Of a stretch of 64,000 nucleotides of DNA, positions 9,336 to 18,397 are shown one piece after another. Both the position numbers and the translations under genes were made by a program. This stretch comes from Thauera sedimentorum. Its GTDB lineage: Bacteria > Pseudomonadota > Gammaproteobacteria > Burkholderiales > Rhodocyclaceae. The DNA lies in assembly GCF_014489115.1 (NCBI RefSeq), contig NZ_JACTAH010000001.1, forward strand, positions 186,001-250,000. Reading direction: 5' to 3'. Within the stretch, counting starts at the first letter, position 1; every line of letters starts with the position of its first letter. Below the pieces are notes generated by a model. It made no database searches, had not been told where the DNA came from, and saw nothing but the letters and a program-made list of their open reading frames with translations.

Positions 9336-10745
9336 CTATTCGCTGTCGTAACCCAGCAGGCGACGTTCGGCGATCAGGCGGGCGACCGCTTCGGGTACGT
9401 CGCGCTCCCAGTCGCCGCTGCCGCGGCGCAGGTCGGCCAGCACCGCGCCGCCGTCGATGTGCAGGTGGCTGTCGTCCACCGGCTCGACCGCGATCAGTTT
9501 CTCGTTGGCCACCAGGTGGGCGAGCAGGTGGGTGAGGTTCTCCGGCACCTGCACGTTGTCCAGGGTGACCATGGGCGCGTCGGTGGCCGGGCGCGAGGGG
9601 TACACGTAGACGTGGGTGTTGTCCGGGAAGAGCTTGCCGAAGGCTTCCAGGATGCCGCCTTCCAGGCCCTCGTAGTACTTCTCGTCGAACAGGAACTGGA
9701 AGTCGCGCACCGACAGCACGATGCCGATCGGCTTCTGCGTGTAGCGCCGCAGGTAGGCGCGCAGGCGGAAGAAGCGCACGTAGTCGGAGATCATCACCGT
9801 GTAGCCCTGCGAGGCCAGCAGGTCGATGCGCGCGAGGAAGTCGGCGCCGTCCAGGTTGTCGCCGCTGATTAGCGAGTTCATGGTGATCTCGGCCAGCGAC
9901 ACCATGCGCTCGTCCTCCACCCCTTCCAGCGCGGCAAAGCGGCGCTGGCCGGCGTGCATCATGTCCACATTGACGCAGGTCACCGGCTTGAAGCTGCCGC
10001 GCATCACCATCACCGGCTTGCGGTAGAAGAGCTCGCCCGGCACCACGACCTCGCCCTGCGGGTTGAAGATCACCGCGCGGGTCAGCCAGCTGCGGATCAG
10101 GTGCAGGTTCATCAGGCGGTTTTCGACGTCCTCGAAGTAGGGGCCGGCGAAGTGGATCAGGTCCACTTCGATGCGGTCCGGCCCGAGCCCGTCGGCCAGG
10201 CCTTCGACGATCCATTCCGGGTGGTCGTGGTGGAAGAAGGCGCCGTGGATCAGGTTCACCCCGAGGATGCCGAGCGCTTCGGACTGCCGGGCGTTGGTAT
10301 CGTCGAGCATGCGCACGTGCATGATCACTTCGCTCGGCGCCGCGCCCGGGTGCAGTTGCAGGCGGATGCCGATCCAGCCGTGGCATTCGTTCTGCTGCTT
10401 GAAGCTGCGCGCGGTCACCGTGGCGGCGTAGGCGAAGAAGGTGGTGTTCTTGGGACGCACGTGCGACAGGCGCTCGACCACCTGGTCGAACTCCTTCTCC
10501 AGCATCTGCATCAAGCGGCTGCGGCTGACGTAGCGGTCGGCGTGGCCGTAGATCGCGTCGCTCACCGCCATGTCGTAGGCGGACATGGTCTTGGCGATGG
10601 TGCCGGCGGCGGCGCCGACATGGAAGAAGCGGCGCGCCACCTCCTGGCCGGCGCCGATCTCGACGATGGAGCCGTACTTGAACTTGTCCAGGTTGATCGC
10701 CAGCGCCTTCTGGTCGGTGGTCAGGCTGTTGTCGCGGGTGCGCAT
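9336..10745 (-). CDS. Conserved protein of unknown function
   Basis: I do not assign a function. The 469-residue protein begins MRTRDNSLTTDQKALAINLD and has conserved-looking stretches such as EIGAGQEVARRFFHVG, AGTIAKTMSAYDMAVSDAIYG and AYLRRYTQKPIGIVLSV. I recall similar proteins in many bacteria carrying inconsistent database names, including TonB-dependent receptor. Here there is no signal peptide, plug domain or beta-barrel pattern, so such a name is not supported and a soluble cytoplasmic protein is more likely. An upstream ATG at 10799, 3 nt after the stop of the nitroreductase gene, would add 18 Pro-rich residues. The gene follows that nitroreductase and is probably co-transcribed with it. 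Confidence 0.75.
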   Translation of the reverse strand: MRTRDNSLTTDQKALAINLDKFKYGSIVEIGAGQEVARRFFHVGAAAGTIAKTMSAYDMAVSDAIYGHADRYVSRSRLMQMLEKEFDQVVERLSHVRPKNTTFFAYAATVTARSFKQQNECHGWIGIRLQLHPGAAPSEVIMHVRMLDDTNARQSEALGILGVNLIHGAFFHHDHPEWIVEGLADGLGPDRIEVDLIHFAGPYFEDVENRLMNLHLIRSWLTRAVIFNPQGEVVVPGELFYRKPVMVMRGSFKPVTCVNVDMMHAGQRRFAALEGVEDERMVSLAEITMNSLISGDNLDGADFLARIDLLASQGYTVMISDYVRFFRLRAYLRRYTQKPIGIVLSVRDFQFLFDEKYYEGLEGGILEAFGKLFPDNTHVYVYPSRPATDAPMVTLDNVQVPENLTHLLAHLVANEKLIAVEPVDDSHLHIDGGAVLADLRRGSGDWERDVPEAVARLIAERRLLGYDSE

Positions 10746-10802
10746 CGTTTCGGGGGTCCCGGGTGATGAGGGGTTGAGCGGGGCGGGCGTGGTGCGCATG
10801 GT

Positions 10803-11633
10803 CTACTTCAGCGCAAAGCCCATGCCGCGCAGCGTCTCGACCAGGCGGTCGCGGCCGGAGAGGGTTTCCGGGCCGGCGATGCGCTTGGACGAATGCACCG
10901 CCCAGGTGCCGTGCACATTCATCTTCTGGTCTTCGTAGAAGCGTGCCATGGCGGCGTTGTAGGCCTCGATGCCGGCCTGCTGCTCGGTCACCGGCAGGTA
11001 GCGTTCCTGGTGCAGCACCACCTGCTGGGGCAGGCGCGGCTTGACTGTCGCCGGTGGGGCGGCGGGGTCCTCGACGCCCAGGGTCATGCCGAACACGGCG
11101 AACACGCGCGGCGGCAGGCCGAGCAGTTCGGCCACCTTCTCCGGCTGGTTGCGCATGCCGCCGATGTAGCAGCCCGACAGGCCGAGCGATTCGGCGGCAG
11201 CCAGGGCGTTCTGCGCCGCCAGCGCGGCATCGACCACGCCGATGATGAACATCTCCAGATAGTCCAGCGCGCCGTTCGGGCGCTCCACGCTCTCGGCCAC
11301 ATGGGCCAGGCGGGCGAGGTCGGCCAGCCACACCAGAACCAGCGGCGCGTCGCGCACATGCGCCTGGCCGCCGGCACATTCGGCCAGCGCGGCGCGGGTG
11401 TCCGGGTTGCGCACCGCGACCACGCTCCAGGCCTGCAGGTTGGACGAGGTGGCGGCCGACTGTGCGGCGGCAATGATGGCGGCGAGCTGGTCCTCGCTCA
11501 CCGGGTCGGGCAGATGGCGGCGCACCGAGCGGTGGCCGAGCAGGTGGTCGATGACCGGCGTCCACGCGGCGGGCGCGGGCAAGGTGTCGGTGCCGTAGCG
11601 GGTGGCGATCAGTTGCTGGGCGCGGGCGTTCAT
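10803..11633 (-). CDS. Nitroreductase-family NAD(P)H-dependent oxidoreductase
   Basis: This 276-residue protein resembles NfsA/FRP-type flavin reductases. It has the N-terminal FMN phosphate-binding pattern HRSVRRHLPDPVS, then AAAQSAATSSNLQAWSVVAVR, the dimer helix AAQNALAAAESLGLSGCYIGGMR and a late FAVFGMTLGVED segment. Such enzymes reduce nitro compounds, quinones or flavins with NAD(P)H through FMN. I chose ATG 11633 because GGAG precedes it by a few bases; the frame extends 11 codons further upstream. The next gene in the same direction is the unknown protein at 9336-10745. Confidence 0.85.
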   Translation of the reverse strand: MNARAQQLIATRYGTDTLPAPAAWTPVIDHLLGHRSVRRHLPDPVSEDQLAAIIAAAQSAATSSNLQAWSVVAVRNPDTRAALAECAGGQAHVRDAPLVLVWLADLARLAHVAESVERPNGALDYLEMFIIGVVDAALAAQNALAAAESLGLSGCYIGGMRNQPEKVAELLGLPPRVFAVFGMTLGVEDPAAPPATVKPRLPQQVVLHQERYLPVTEQQAGIEAYNAAMARFYEDQKMNVHGTWAVHSSKRIAGPETLSGRDRLVETLRGMGFALK

Positions 11634-11715
11634 CCTGGCTCCGTGGGTCGGGTGGCAAAAAAACAATAAGTATAGGCCGGTGCGCGGGAGGCTGCCCGCT
11701 GCTACAATGCCGGCC

Positions 11716-11815
<100 letters not shown>

Positions 11816-11827
11816 CCCGAACATGAA

Positions 11828-11866
11828 AACGCCGGATGATCCTCGCGGACATCCGGCGTTTTTCGT
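11828..11866. terminator. Intrinsic terminator after 4.5S RNA
   Basis: Arms AACGCCGGATG (11828-11838) and CATCCGGCGTT (11850-11860) form a perfect stem followed by a T-run on the plus strand. An A-run flanks the other side, so it can also terminate the convergent ZIP gene that ends at 11880. Confidence 0.85.
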
Positions 11867-11879
11867 TTGTACCTTGTCT

Positions 11880-12767
11880 TCAGGCCAGCAGCGTATCCAT
11901 CAGCATCATGCCGACGAAGCCGGCGACCAGTCCGCCGGTGGCCAGCGTCTCGTGCCCGCGGCGGTGCGATTCCGGGATGATCTCGTGGCTGACCACGAAG
12001 AGCATCGCGCCGGCCGCCGCGCCCAGGCCCCAGGGCAGCAGGGCGGCCGACTGGCCCACCGCCAGCGAGCCAACGAGTGCTGCGGCGGGTTCCACCACCC
12101 CGCTGGCCGCGGCCACCGTGAAGGCGAGCAGACGGCTGTACCCGGCGGCGACCAGGGCGATGGCGACGATCAGCCCTTCCGGCACGTTCTGCAGCGAGAT
12201 GCCGGTGGCCACCGCGTTGCCGCTGGCTTCGCCGGCCGCCACGCCGATCGCCAGCCCTTCCGGGATGTTGTGCACCGCGATGGCGAACACGAACAGCCAC
12301 ACTGCCTTGGCCGAGCGCCGGCCGTCCGGCGCGTGCTTGTGCGGCAGCGCGCGGTCCAGGGCCAGCAGCGCCAGTGCGCCGGCCAGCAGCGCCGCGGCCA
12401 CCGTCACCACCGCGTCGGCACGGCTGGCACCCAGGGCTTCGGCGGCGTCGAAACCGGGCATCAACAGCGAGAACACGCTGGCGGCAAGCATCACACCGGC
12501 GCCGAAGCCGAGCAGCATGCCTTGCACGCCGGCGCCGATGCGGCGGGTGACCAGCACCGGCAGCGCGCCGAGAGCGGTGGCGAAGGCTGCCATCGCCCCG
12601 CCCGCGAGCGCGCCGCGCAAGGGGCCGTCGATGCGCGGCAGGGCGTCGGCCGCCTGCATGGCGAGCAGCGCGAGGCCGAGCAGGGCGATCGTCCAGCCGG
12701 ACAGCGCGCGCGCGAATCCTGCCGGGTTGCCGGGCTGGAAGTGCAGGCGGGCGATGCGTGCGGCCAT
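11880..12767 (-). CDS. ZIP-family metal (zinc) transporter
   Basis: This 295-residue membrane protein has about eight hydrophobic segments. The metal-site helices are visible as AIAVHNIPEGLAIGV and GISLQNVPEGLIVAIAL, with HNIPEG/QNVPEG as the ZIP signature. The His-containing loop (LPHKHAPDGRR) lies before helix 4. ZIP proteins import Zn2+ or other divalent metals into the cytoplasm; this one resembles the GufA/ZupT group. AAGGAG precedes the ATG by 7 nt. It is monocistronic, convergent with 4.5S RNA. Confidence 0.88.
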   Translation of the reverse strand: MAARIARLHFQPGNPAGFARALSGWTIALLGLALLAMQAADALPRIDGPLRGALAGGAMAAFATALGALPVLVTRRIGAGVQGMLLGFGAGVMLAASVFSLLMPGFDAAEALGASRADAVVTVAAALLAGALALLALDRALPHKHAPDGRRSAKAVWLFVFAIAVHNIPEGLAIGVAAGEASGNAVATGISLQNVPEGLIVAIALVAAGYSRLLAFTVAAASGVVEPAAALVGSLAVGQSAALLPWGLGAAAGAMLFVVSHEIIPESHRRGHETLATGGLVAGFVGMMLMDTLLA

Positions 12768-12890
12768 GATCGATCTCCTTGTTCTGGCAAGGGGCGCGCG
12801 ATGCGCCCTGTTGCATCAACTATCGATCATGGCGATACATAGTTCAAATTGAATGACTTGAAATACTCAATAGGATGAATTGATCGAAAT

Positions 12891-14084
12891 TCAGGACGGC
12901 CGCCGATAGCCGCCGGCCACGCCCTGCGGTGACATCACGATCTGCCACAACTGGGTGGTGCGCGCGCGGAAGGTGCCGGCGCAGGCAAGCAGGTAGTAGC
13001 GCCACATGCGGTGGAAGCGTTCGCCGTAGCCGTCGGCAAAATGGGGCCATGCCGCCTCGAAGTTGGCATGCCAGGCCATCAGCGTGTGGTCGTAGTCGGC
13101 GCCGAAGTTGTGCACGTCCTCGGTGATGAAGCTGTCCTCGGAGGCATCGGCAATCTGCCCCAGCGAGGGCAGGTCGCCATTGGGGAAGATGTAGCGGTCG
13201 ATCCACGGATCGGTAGGCGTGCGGCGGCGCTTCTTGCCGATGGTGTGCAGCAGGAACAAGCCGTCGTCGGTCAGGCAGCGCCGCGCGACCTCGAAGAAGT
13301 GGCGATGGTTCTTGTGGCCGACGTGCTCGAACATGCCGATCGAGGCAACGCGGTCGAAGCGCTGGTCGCCCGCCGCGCCGAACTCGCGGTAGTCGGCCAG
13401 GCGGAACTCCACCGGCAGACCAGCGCAGCGCGCTTCGCCGTGTTCGGCCTGCTCGCGCGAGATGGTCAGCCCGACGCAGGCGACGCCGTAGCGCTCGGCG
13501 GCGAACTTCATCAGGCTGCCCCAGCCGCAGCCGATGTCGAGCAGGCGCATGCCCGGCGCCAGGCCGAGCTTGCGGCAGATCAGGTCGAGCTTGGCTTCCT
13601 GCGCGTCGGCGAGGTTGCCGGCGTCCTTCCAGTAGCCGCAGGTGTAGGCCATGTAGGGGTCGAGCATGGCTTCGAAGAAGGTGTTGCCGGTGTCGTAATG
13701 GACTTCGCCCACGTGCCAGGCGCGCTTGAGGTTCTGCAGGTTCAGCAGCTTCGCGCGCAGGCCCTGCACCAGCAGGGTGGTGGTGCCCACCCGCTCGTCC
13801 AGGCGGGCGCGAAGCAGGCGGGCGATGAGTTCGTCCACCTGCTCGCAGTCCCACCAGCCGTCCATGTAGCTTTCGCCCAGCCCAAGGCTGCCGGTCGCCA
13901 GGATGCGTTCGGCGGTCTGCGGATGATGAACCTGCATGTCCCACGGACGCTTGCCGTCCACCTGCACGCCGGCTTCCCCCAGCAAGGCGGCGAAGACCTC
14001 TTCGGTGCTGCGTGCGGCGAGCCGTCTGCGCGGTGCCGGCGGGCCGGGCAGTGTCGAAGAGGAACCGGAATGGGCGTGCTCCAT
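12891..14084 (-). CDS. cfa: Cyclopropane-fatty-acyl-phospholipid synthase
   Basis: This 397-residue SAM-dependent enzyme adds a methylene bridge to unsaturated acyl chains of membrane phospholipids. It has an N-terminal domain including LGLGESYMDGWWDCEQ, the SAM site RLLDIGCGWGSLMKFAAERYG and downstream GLTISREQ and FDRVASIGMFEHVGHKN, all typical of Cfa. The start ATG at 14084 follows GGGAG by 7 nt; an upstream ATG at 14150 would add 22 unlikely residues. It is transcribed on its own, with a small candidate gene upstream in the same direction. Confidence 0.92.
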   Translation of the reverse strand: MEHAHSGSSSTLPGPPAPRRRLAARSTEEVFAALLGEAGVQVDGKRPWDMQVHHPQTAERILATGSLGLGESYMDGWWDCEQVDELIARLLRARLDERVGTTTLLVQGLRAKLLNLQNLKRAWHVGEVHYDTGNTFFEAMLDPYMAYTCGYWKDAGNLADAQEAKLDLICRKLGLAPGMRLLDIGCGWGSLMKFAAERYGVACVGLTISREQAEHGEARCAGLPVEFRLADYREFGAAGDQRFDRVASIGMFEHVGHKNHRHFFEVARRCLTDDGLFLLHTIGKKRRRTPTDPWIDRYIFPNGDLPSLGQIADASEDSFITEDVHNFGADYDHTLMAWHANFEAAWPHFADGYGERFHRMWRYYLLACAGTFRARTTQLWQIVMSPQGVAGGYRRPS

Positions 14085-14161
14085 CGCGTGTCTCCCATCG
14101 CTGTCGCGCGATCCAATGCAACGGCGAGGCAGGGCCTCGCCGTTCTTCACCTTAGACGAAC

Positions 14162-14197
14162 GCGCACGCTGCCGCCGGTCGCCGCGGCAGCGTGCGC
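14162..14197. terminator. GC-rich hairpin downstream of the small ORF
   Basis: A perfect 14-bp inverted repeat GCGCACGCTGCCGC / GCGGCAGCGTGCGC (14162-14175 and 14184-14197) with an 8-nt loop sits 7 bp after the stop of the 27-residue ORF. The T-content after it on the minus strand is modest (GTTCGTCT), so termination efficiency is uncertain. Confidence 0.5.
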
Positions 14198-14204
14198 CTC
14201 GTGC

Positions 14205-14288
14205 TCAGAAGGCATTGCGCGCGTAGTTCGCGAGCACCGTGCAGAGGGTCTCGAACAACTCGTCCAGGCCTGTGTCGTTCATGTACAT
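14205..14288 (-). CDS. Candidate 27-residue protein
   Basis: The ORF MYMNDTGLDELFETLCTVL... ends YARNAF and is preceded by GGAGG 7 nt before the ATG, a better Shine-Dalgarno than many genes here. The C-terminal two thirds could form an amphipathic helix. A perfect 14-bp hairpin follows the stop, and the upstream gap to dnaX holds AT-rich palindromes. I recognise no family. It could be a small membrane-associated or regulatory peptide, or a leader for cfa, which starts 121 bp downstream. The evidence is ribosome-binding site and context only. Confidence 0.4.
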   Translation of the reverse strand: MYMNDTGLDELFETLCTVLANYARNAF

Positions 14289-14356
14289 GGCGTGTCCTCC
14301 GGCCGCAGGCATGTCCCTGTCTTGTTCCCTGAAGGATGGACGGCGCGGCCTTGCGC

Positions 14357-14390
14357 TGCCAATTGATCGTGGCAATTGTTTCGATTGCCA
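14357..14390. promoter_or_regulatory. AT-rich palindromic cluster between the small ORF and dnaX
   Basis: The stretch contains TGCCA at 14357-14361, TGGCA at 14370-14374 and the inverted repeat GGCAAT-N7-ATTGCC at 14371-14389. It is clearly richer in A/T than the surrounding sequence and lies between divergent genes, so it may bind a regulator or hold the small gene's promoter. No factor is identified. Confidence 0.4.
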
Positions 14391-14468
14391 CATGCAATCC
14401 GCGAGGCTCGCGCGCTGCCTGCGAGCTAGCCGCGGGGCGGGCCGGTCTGTCTGCTAGAATCGCCCGCC

Positions 14469-16382
14469 ATGAGCTATCAGGTACTCGCGCGCAAGTGGCG
14501 GCCGAAGTCCTTCGGCACGCTGGTCGGCCAGGAGCATGTCGTCCGGGCGCTCACGCACGCGCTGGCCACCGGGCGCCTGCACCACGCCTGGTTGTTCACC
14601 GGCACCCGCGGGGTGGGCAAGACCACCATCAGCCGCATCCTCGCCAAGGCGCTCAACTGCGAGACCGGCGTCACCGCCGAGCCCTGCGGCCAGTGCGCCG
14701 CCTGCCAGGCGATCGACGCCGACCGCTTCCCCGACTACGTCGAGATGGACGCGGCCTCCAACCGCGGCGTGGACGACATGGCCGCGCTGCTCGACAAGGC
14801 GGTGTATGCGCCCACCCAGGGGCGCTACAAGGTCTACATGATCGACGAAGTGCACATGCTCACCGGGCATGCCTTCAACGCCATGCTGAAGACGCTGGAG
14901 GAGCCGCCCGAGCACGTCAAGTTCATCCTCGCCACCACCGACCCGCAGAAGATCCCGGTCACGGTGTTGAGCCGCTGCCTGCAGTTCAACCTCAAGCAGA
15001 TGCCCCCCGGGCACATCGTCGAGCACCTCACCCGCATCCTCGAGGCCGAAGCCGTGCCCTTCGAGGCGCCGGCGCTGCGCCATCTGGCCAAGGCCGCGCA
15101 CGGCTCGATGCGCGACGCGCTGTCGCTGCTCGACCAGGCCATCGCCCACGGCGCCGGCAAGGTGGAGGAGGAGCAGGTCACCCACATGCTCGGCACGGTG
15201 GGCGACGACCACTTGTACGCGGTGTTCGATGCCCTGCTCGCCGGCGACGCGGATGCGCTGCTCGCGGTGGCCGACGCCATGGCCACCCGCAGTCTGTCCT
15301 TCGACGCCGCGCTGCAGTCGCTTGCATCGCTCCTGCACCGCATCGCCGTGCTGCAGTTCGCCCCCGCGGCGATCGCCGACGAGGCCGAACGCAGCCGGCT
15401 GCAACCCTACGCCGACGGCTTCGACGCCGAGTATCTGCAGCTCGCCTACCAGATCGCCATCCACGGGCGTGACGAACTGGCGCTGGCGCCCGACGAGCAG
15501 GCCGGCTTCACCATGAGCCTGCTGCGCCTGCACGCCTTCCGCCCCGAGAACCCGCCGCCGCTGGGCGCGGCCGGCGGCGCGGGCGGCGGGAGCGGCACAG
15601 GAAGGGCCCGGCCGCTGGCGCCATCGCCGGGCCGCCCGGCGGCGGCGAGCGCGCCTGTCAGGCCCGCGGTCGTCGACAGTGCCGCGGCCGCGCCGGGCGC
15701 GACCAGCAGGACGCAGGAGGCGCCGGCGAACCCGGTGCCGGTCGCCGCGCAGGCGGTCGAGGCCGTCGAGCCGGCCCCGGTGCGGGCGACGCCGATCGAA
15801 CCTCCTCCGGCCCCGGCTGCCTCCGCCGCCCCGGAACCCTCCGAGCGCGCCGACATCCCGCCGTGGGAGGATCTGCCGCCGGAGGCCTTCGAAGGTTCAG
15901 CCGCCTCCCCGGCGGCGCGCGCGCCCATGCCCGCGCCGGAATCGGCGACCCCGTCCGCGCCGCCCTCCCGCTCCGTGGGCGATGCGCGCATGCCCACGGG
16001 TAGCGACGACTGGCATGCGCTGGTGCGCGCGCTGGGCCTGGGCGGCATGGTGCGCGAGCTCGCCCAGCACTGCGAATGGGTGGGCGAGCGGGACGGCCAG
16101 ATAGGCCTGCGCCTGTCGAACGCCCATCGCCATCTGCTGGACATGAATCCGGCCAGCGTCGAGCGCCTGCAGGACCAGCTCGGCGCCCACTTCGGCCGCC
16201 CGATGCGGCTGCGGATCGACATCGGCGCGATCGCCGACGCCACGCCGGCGCAGCGCGACCAGGCCGAGAAGCAGGCCCGCCATGTGCAAGCGGTTGCGGC
16301 GCTGGAAGCCGACCCCTTCGTGCGCGAGCTGATCGAACGTTTCGACGCTACCCTGCTCGAAGCTTCGGTCCGCCCGCTCTGA
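14469..16382 (+). CDS. dnaX: DNA polymerase III subunits gamma and tau
   Basis: This 637-residue clamp-loader ATPase has Walker [10 protein letters not shown] at about residue 45-53, a four-Cys zinc site (C64, then CGQCAAC), Walker [10 protein letters not shown], a sensor segment [15 protein letters not shown] and the SRC arginine finger region [12 protein letters not shown] low-complexity Ala/Pro linker (about 360-510) joins a tau-type C-terminal domain. I saw no A-rich slippery heptamer like the E. coli A-AAA-AAG site, so a shortened gamma form is not predicted. It heads the dnaX-ybaB-recR cluster. A TAGAAT hexamer at 14455-14460 is a possible -10 very close to the start. Confidence 0.95.
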   Translation: MSYQVLARKWRPKSFGTLVGQEHVVRALTHALATGRLHHAWLFTGTRGVGKTTISRILAKALNCETGVTAEPCGQCAACQAIDADRFPDYVEMDAASNRGVDDMAALLDKAVYAPTQGRYKVYMIDEVHMLTGHAFNAMLKTLEEPPEHVKFILATTDPQKIPVTVLSRCLQFNLKQMPPGHIVEHLTRILEAEAVPFEAPALRHLAKAAHGSMRDALSLLDQAIAHGAGKVEEEQVTHMLGTVGDDHLYAVFDALLAGDADALLAVADAMATRSLSFDAALQSLASLLHRIAVLQFAPAAIADEAERSRLQPYADGFDAEYLQLAYQIAIHGRDELALAPDEQAGFTMSLLRLHAFRPENPPPLGAAGGAGGGSGTGRARPLAPSPGRPAAASAPVRPAVVDSAAAAPGATSRTQEAPANPVPVAAQAVEAVEPAPVRATPIEPPPAPAASAAPEPSERADIPPWEDLPPEAFEGSAASPAARAPMPAPESATPSAPPSRSVGDARMPTGSDDWHALVRALGLGGMVRELAQHCEWVGERDGQIGLRLSNAHRHLLDMNPASVERLQDQLGAHFGRPMRLRIDIGAIADATPAQRDQAEKQARHVQAVAALEADPFVRELIERFDATLLEASVRPL

Positions 16383-16423
16383 GACACCCGAAACCCAGTT
16401 ACCTACTTGCGGAGAACCCCATC

Positions 16424-16747
16424 ATGATGAAAGGCGGTATTGCCGGCCTGATGAAGCAGGCCCAGCAGATGCAGGAAAACATGAAGAAGATGCAGGACCA
16501 GCTCGCCACGGTCGAGGTCGAGGGCCAGGCCGGTGCCGGAATGGTCAAGGTCGTCATGACCTGCAAGCACGACGTGCGCCGGGTGTCCATCGACGACTCG
16601 GTGATGGACGACAAGGAGATGCTCGAAGACCTGGTGGCCGCCGCGCTCAACGATGCAGTGCGCAAGGTCGAGACCACCACCCAGGAAAAGATGGCCGGCT
16701 TCACCTCCGGGCTGAACCTGCCGCCGGGCATGAAGCTGCCGTTCTGA
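16424..16747 (+). CDS. YbaB/EbfC family nucleoid-associated protein
   Basis: This 107-residue protein starts [20 protein letters not shown], with the coiled-coil N-terminus typical of YbaB/EbfC, then [22 protein letters not shown] and the conserved tail [14 protein letters not shown]. The family forms dimers that bind DNA. It sits between dnaX and recR, the standard arrangement. GGAG at 16411-16414 provides the ribosome-binding site. Confidence 0.93.
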   Translation: MMKGGIAGLMKQAQQMQENMKKMQDQLATVEVEGQAGAGMVKVVMTCKHDVRRVSIDDSVMDDKEMLEDLVAAALNDAVRKVETTTQEKMAGFTSGLNLPPGMKLPF

Positions 16748-16779
16748 CTTGTTGATCGCCCCGAAGGGGCGCTGACTGC

Positions 16780-16971
16780 ACCCTCCCCTTCAAGGGGGCG
16801 AGGGCGGGGTTTCGCGGAGTACTGCTCCGCGCCGCCTGAGCGGGCGGGCTGTGCAAAGCCCGCCCTCCCGGGTTGGGGTGGGGATGGGTTTCGGCCCCGG
16901 CGCGCAAGGACGTCAGTTGATCCCGACGGAAACCCATCCCCCTCCTGTCCTCCCCCTTGAAGGGGGAGGGA
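16780..16971 (-). repeat. MITE-like dispersed repeat, copy B
   Basis: This is the second copy of the ~190-bp element at 175-366, inverted. Its ends are CCCTCCCCTTCAAGGGGG and the inverse near 16971. Its interior shares the GCGGGCTGTGCAAAGCCCGC hairpin and the ACCCATCCCC blocks; the least conserved part is about 40 bp around 16900-16925. It is placed between ybaB and recR and ends 45 bp before recR, so it would lie inside a shared mRNA. Confidence 0.75.
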
Positions 16972-17016
16972 CCCTTCGAATACGTTCCGGCGGCCCGATT
17001 TGCAGCAGCTCTTCCC

Positions 17017-17610
17017 ATGTCCCCCTCCTCGCTAGATGAACTCATCGACGCGCTGCGCTGCCTGCCCGGGGTAGGCCCCAAGTCCGCCCAGCGCATGGCC
17101 TACCACCTGCTGCAGCGCGACCAGCGCGGGGCGACGCGCCTGGCGCAGGCGATGGCGCACGCGCTCGAGGTGCTGCGCCACTGCGAGCGCTGCAACAATT
17201 TCTCCGAGACCGACGTCTGCCAACGCTGCGCCAACCCGCAGCGCGACCGCAGCCAGCTGTGCGTGGTGGAGATGCCGGCCGACCTGGCGATGATGGAGCA
17301 GACCCACGCCTACAACGGCCTGTACTACGTGCTGATGGGGCGGCTGTCGCCGCTCGACGGCATCGGTCCGCGCGAGCTCGGGCTGGACAAGCTGATCGCG
17401 CGCGCCACCGACGGCGAGGTCGCCGAAGTCATCCTGGCCACCAACTTCACCAACGAGGGCGAAGCCACCGCCCACACCGTGGCCGAGCTGCTGCGCGCCC
17501 GCGGTCTGGCGGTGAGCCGCCTGTCGCGCGGGGTGCCGGTGGGTGGGGAACTGGAACACACCGACACCGGCACCATCGCCCAGGCCCTGGTCGAACGCCG
17601 CAGCCTCTGA
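17017..17610 (+). CDS. recR: Recombination mediator protein RecR
   Basis: This 197-residue protein has the helix-hairpin-helix [24 protein letters not shown] near the N-terminus, a Cys4 zinc finger beginning [16 protein letters not shown] and a Toprim domain around [28 protein letters not shown]. RecR acts with RecF/RecO to load RecA at gaps. It is the third gene of dnaX-ybaB-recR, although the dispersed repeat at 16780-16971 separates it from ybaB. No strong Shine-Dalgarno precedes ATG 17017. Confidence 0.94.
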   Translation: MSPSSLDELIDALRCLPGVGPKSAQRMAYHLLQRDQRGATRLAQAMAHALEVLRHCERCNNFSETDVCQRCANPQRDRSQLCVVEMPADLAMMEQTHAYNGLYYVLMGRLSPLDGIGPRELGLDKLIARATDGEVAEVILATNFTNEGEATAHTVAELLRARGLAVSRLSRGVPVGGELEHTDTGTIAQALVERRSL

Positions 17611-17744
17611 TCCCTGCACAAGCCCCTGTTGCGCCGCGGCATTTCGCTGGCTGGCATTCGCCCCGGGTGCGGCAATTGGCCGCGCAAAGCCTTGATTCAC
17701 GCGGGAATTCGCCATATGCGCTTTTTCTGCTGCACGCTTTTCGC

Positions 17745-17750
17745 TATAAT
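17745..17750 (+). promoter_or_regulatory. -10 element upstream of petABC
   Basis: A consensus TATAAT lies 51 bp before the petA ATG in an otherwise GC-rich intergenic region. The expected -35 position holds only a T-rich stretch (TTTTTC), so the -35 is not defined. Confidence 0.55.
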
Positions 17751-17800
17751 CCCGGGGTTTTTTTGAATCCAGTCTTTGGTTTCCTTTCAGGGAAGAGGTC

Positions 17801-18394
17801 ATGAGCGTTGATCAAAAGATGGACAGCGGCCGCCGCACCTTGCTGCTGGCGACGTCGGCCGCGGGCGGTGCCGCCTGCGTGGCGACGGCGGTGCCGTTTG
17901 TCGCCAGCCTGACGCCGTCCGAGCGTGCGAAGGCGGCAGGTGCGCCGGTCGAGGCCGACGTGAGCAAGCTCGCGCCGGGCGAGATGATGACGGTGGAGTG
18001 GCGTGGCAAGCCGGTGTGGATCCTGCGTCGCACCCCGGAAATGCTGGCGTCTCTGGAGAAGACCGACGGGCTGGTGTCCGATCCGGAATCCGAGAAGCCG
18101 ATGCAGCCGGACTACGCCAAGAACAAGCACCGCTCGATCAATCCCGAGTATCTGGTGGCGGTCGGCATCTGCACCCACCTGGGCTGTTCGCCGTCCGAGA
18201 AGCTGAAGTCCGGCACCGAAAGCGGCCTGGGTGCCGACTGGGCCGGCGGCTTCCTGTGCCCGTGCCACGGTTCGCTGTTCGATCTGGCCGGCCGGGTCTA
18301 CAGCAGCATGCCTGCGCCGGACAACCTCGAAGTCCCGCCGCACCAGTACCTGGCGGATTCCCTCCTCCTCATCGGCGACGACGGAAAGGCCTAA
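17801..18394 (+). CDS. petA: Ubiquinol-cytochrome c reductase iron-sulfur subunit (Rieske)
   Basis: This 197-residue subunit of the cytochrome bc1 complex moves electrons from ubiquinol to cytochrome c1. A twin-arginine type N-terminus (GRRTLLLATSAAGGAACVATAVPF) anchors it in the inner membrane. The [2Fe-2S] ligands are in CTHLGC (about residue 123) and CPCHGS (about 147). It is the first gene of petABC, with petB starting 3 bp after its stop. Confidence 0.96.
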   Translation: MSVDQKMDSGRRTLLLATSAAGGAACVATAVPFVASLTPSERAKAAGAPVEADVSKLAPGEMMTVEWRGKPVWILRRTPEMLASLEKTDGLVSDPESEKPMQPDYAKNKHRSINPEYLVAVGICTHLGCSPSEKLKSGTESGLGADWAGGFLCPCHGSLFDLAGRVYSSMPAPDNLEVPPHQYLADSLLLIGDDGKA

Positions 18395-18397
18395 GCG

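Noticed and set aside
8932..11658. Long minus-strand ORF of about 900 codons
   Set aside because: It overlaps two better genes (9336-10745 and 10803-11633) in another frame and has an Arg/Pro/Ala-rich shadow composition typical of GC-rich DNA.
14469..16382. Programmed frameshift in dnaX
   Set aside because: I looked for an A-rich slippery heptamer with a downstream hairpin as in E. coli and saw none in this GC-rich gene.
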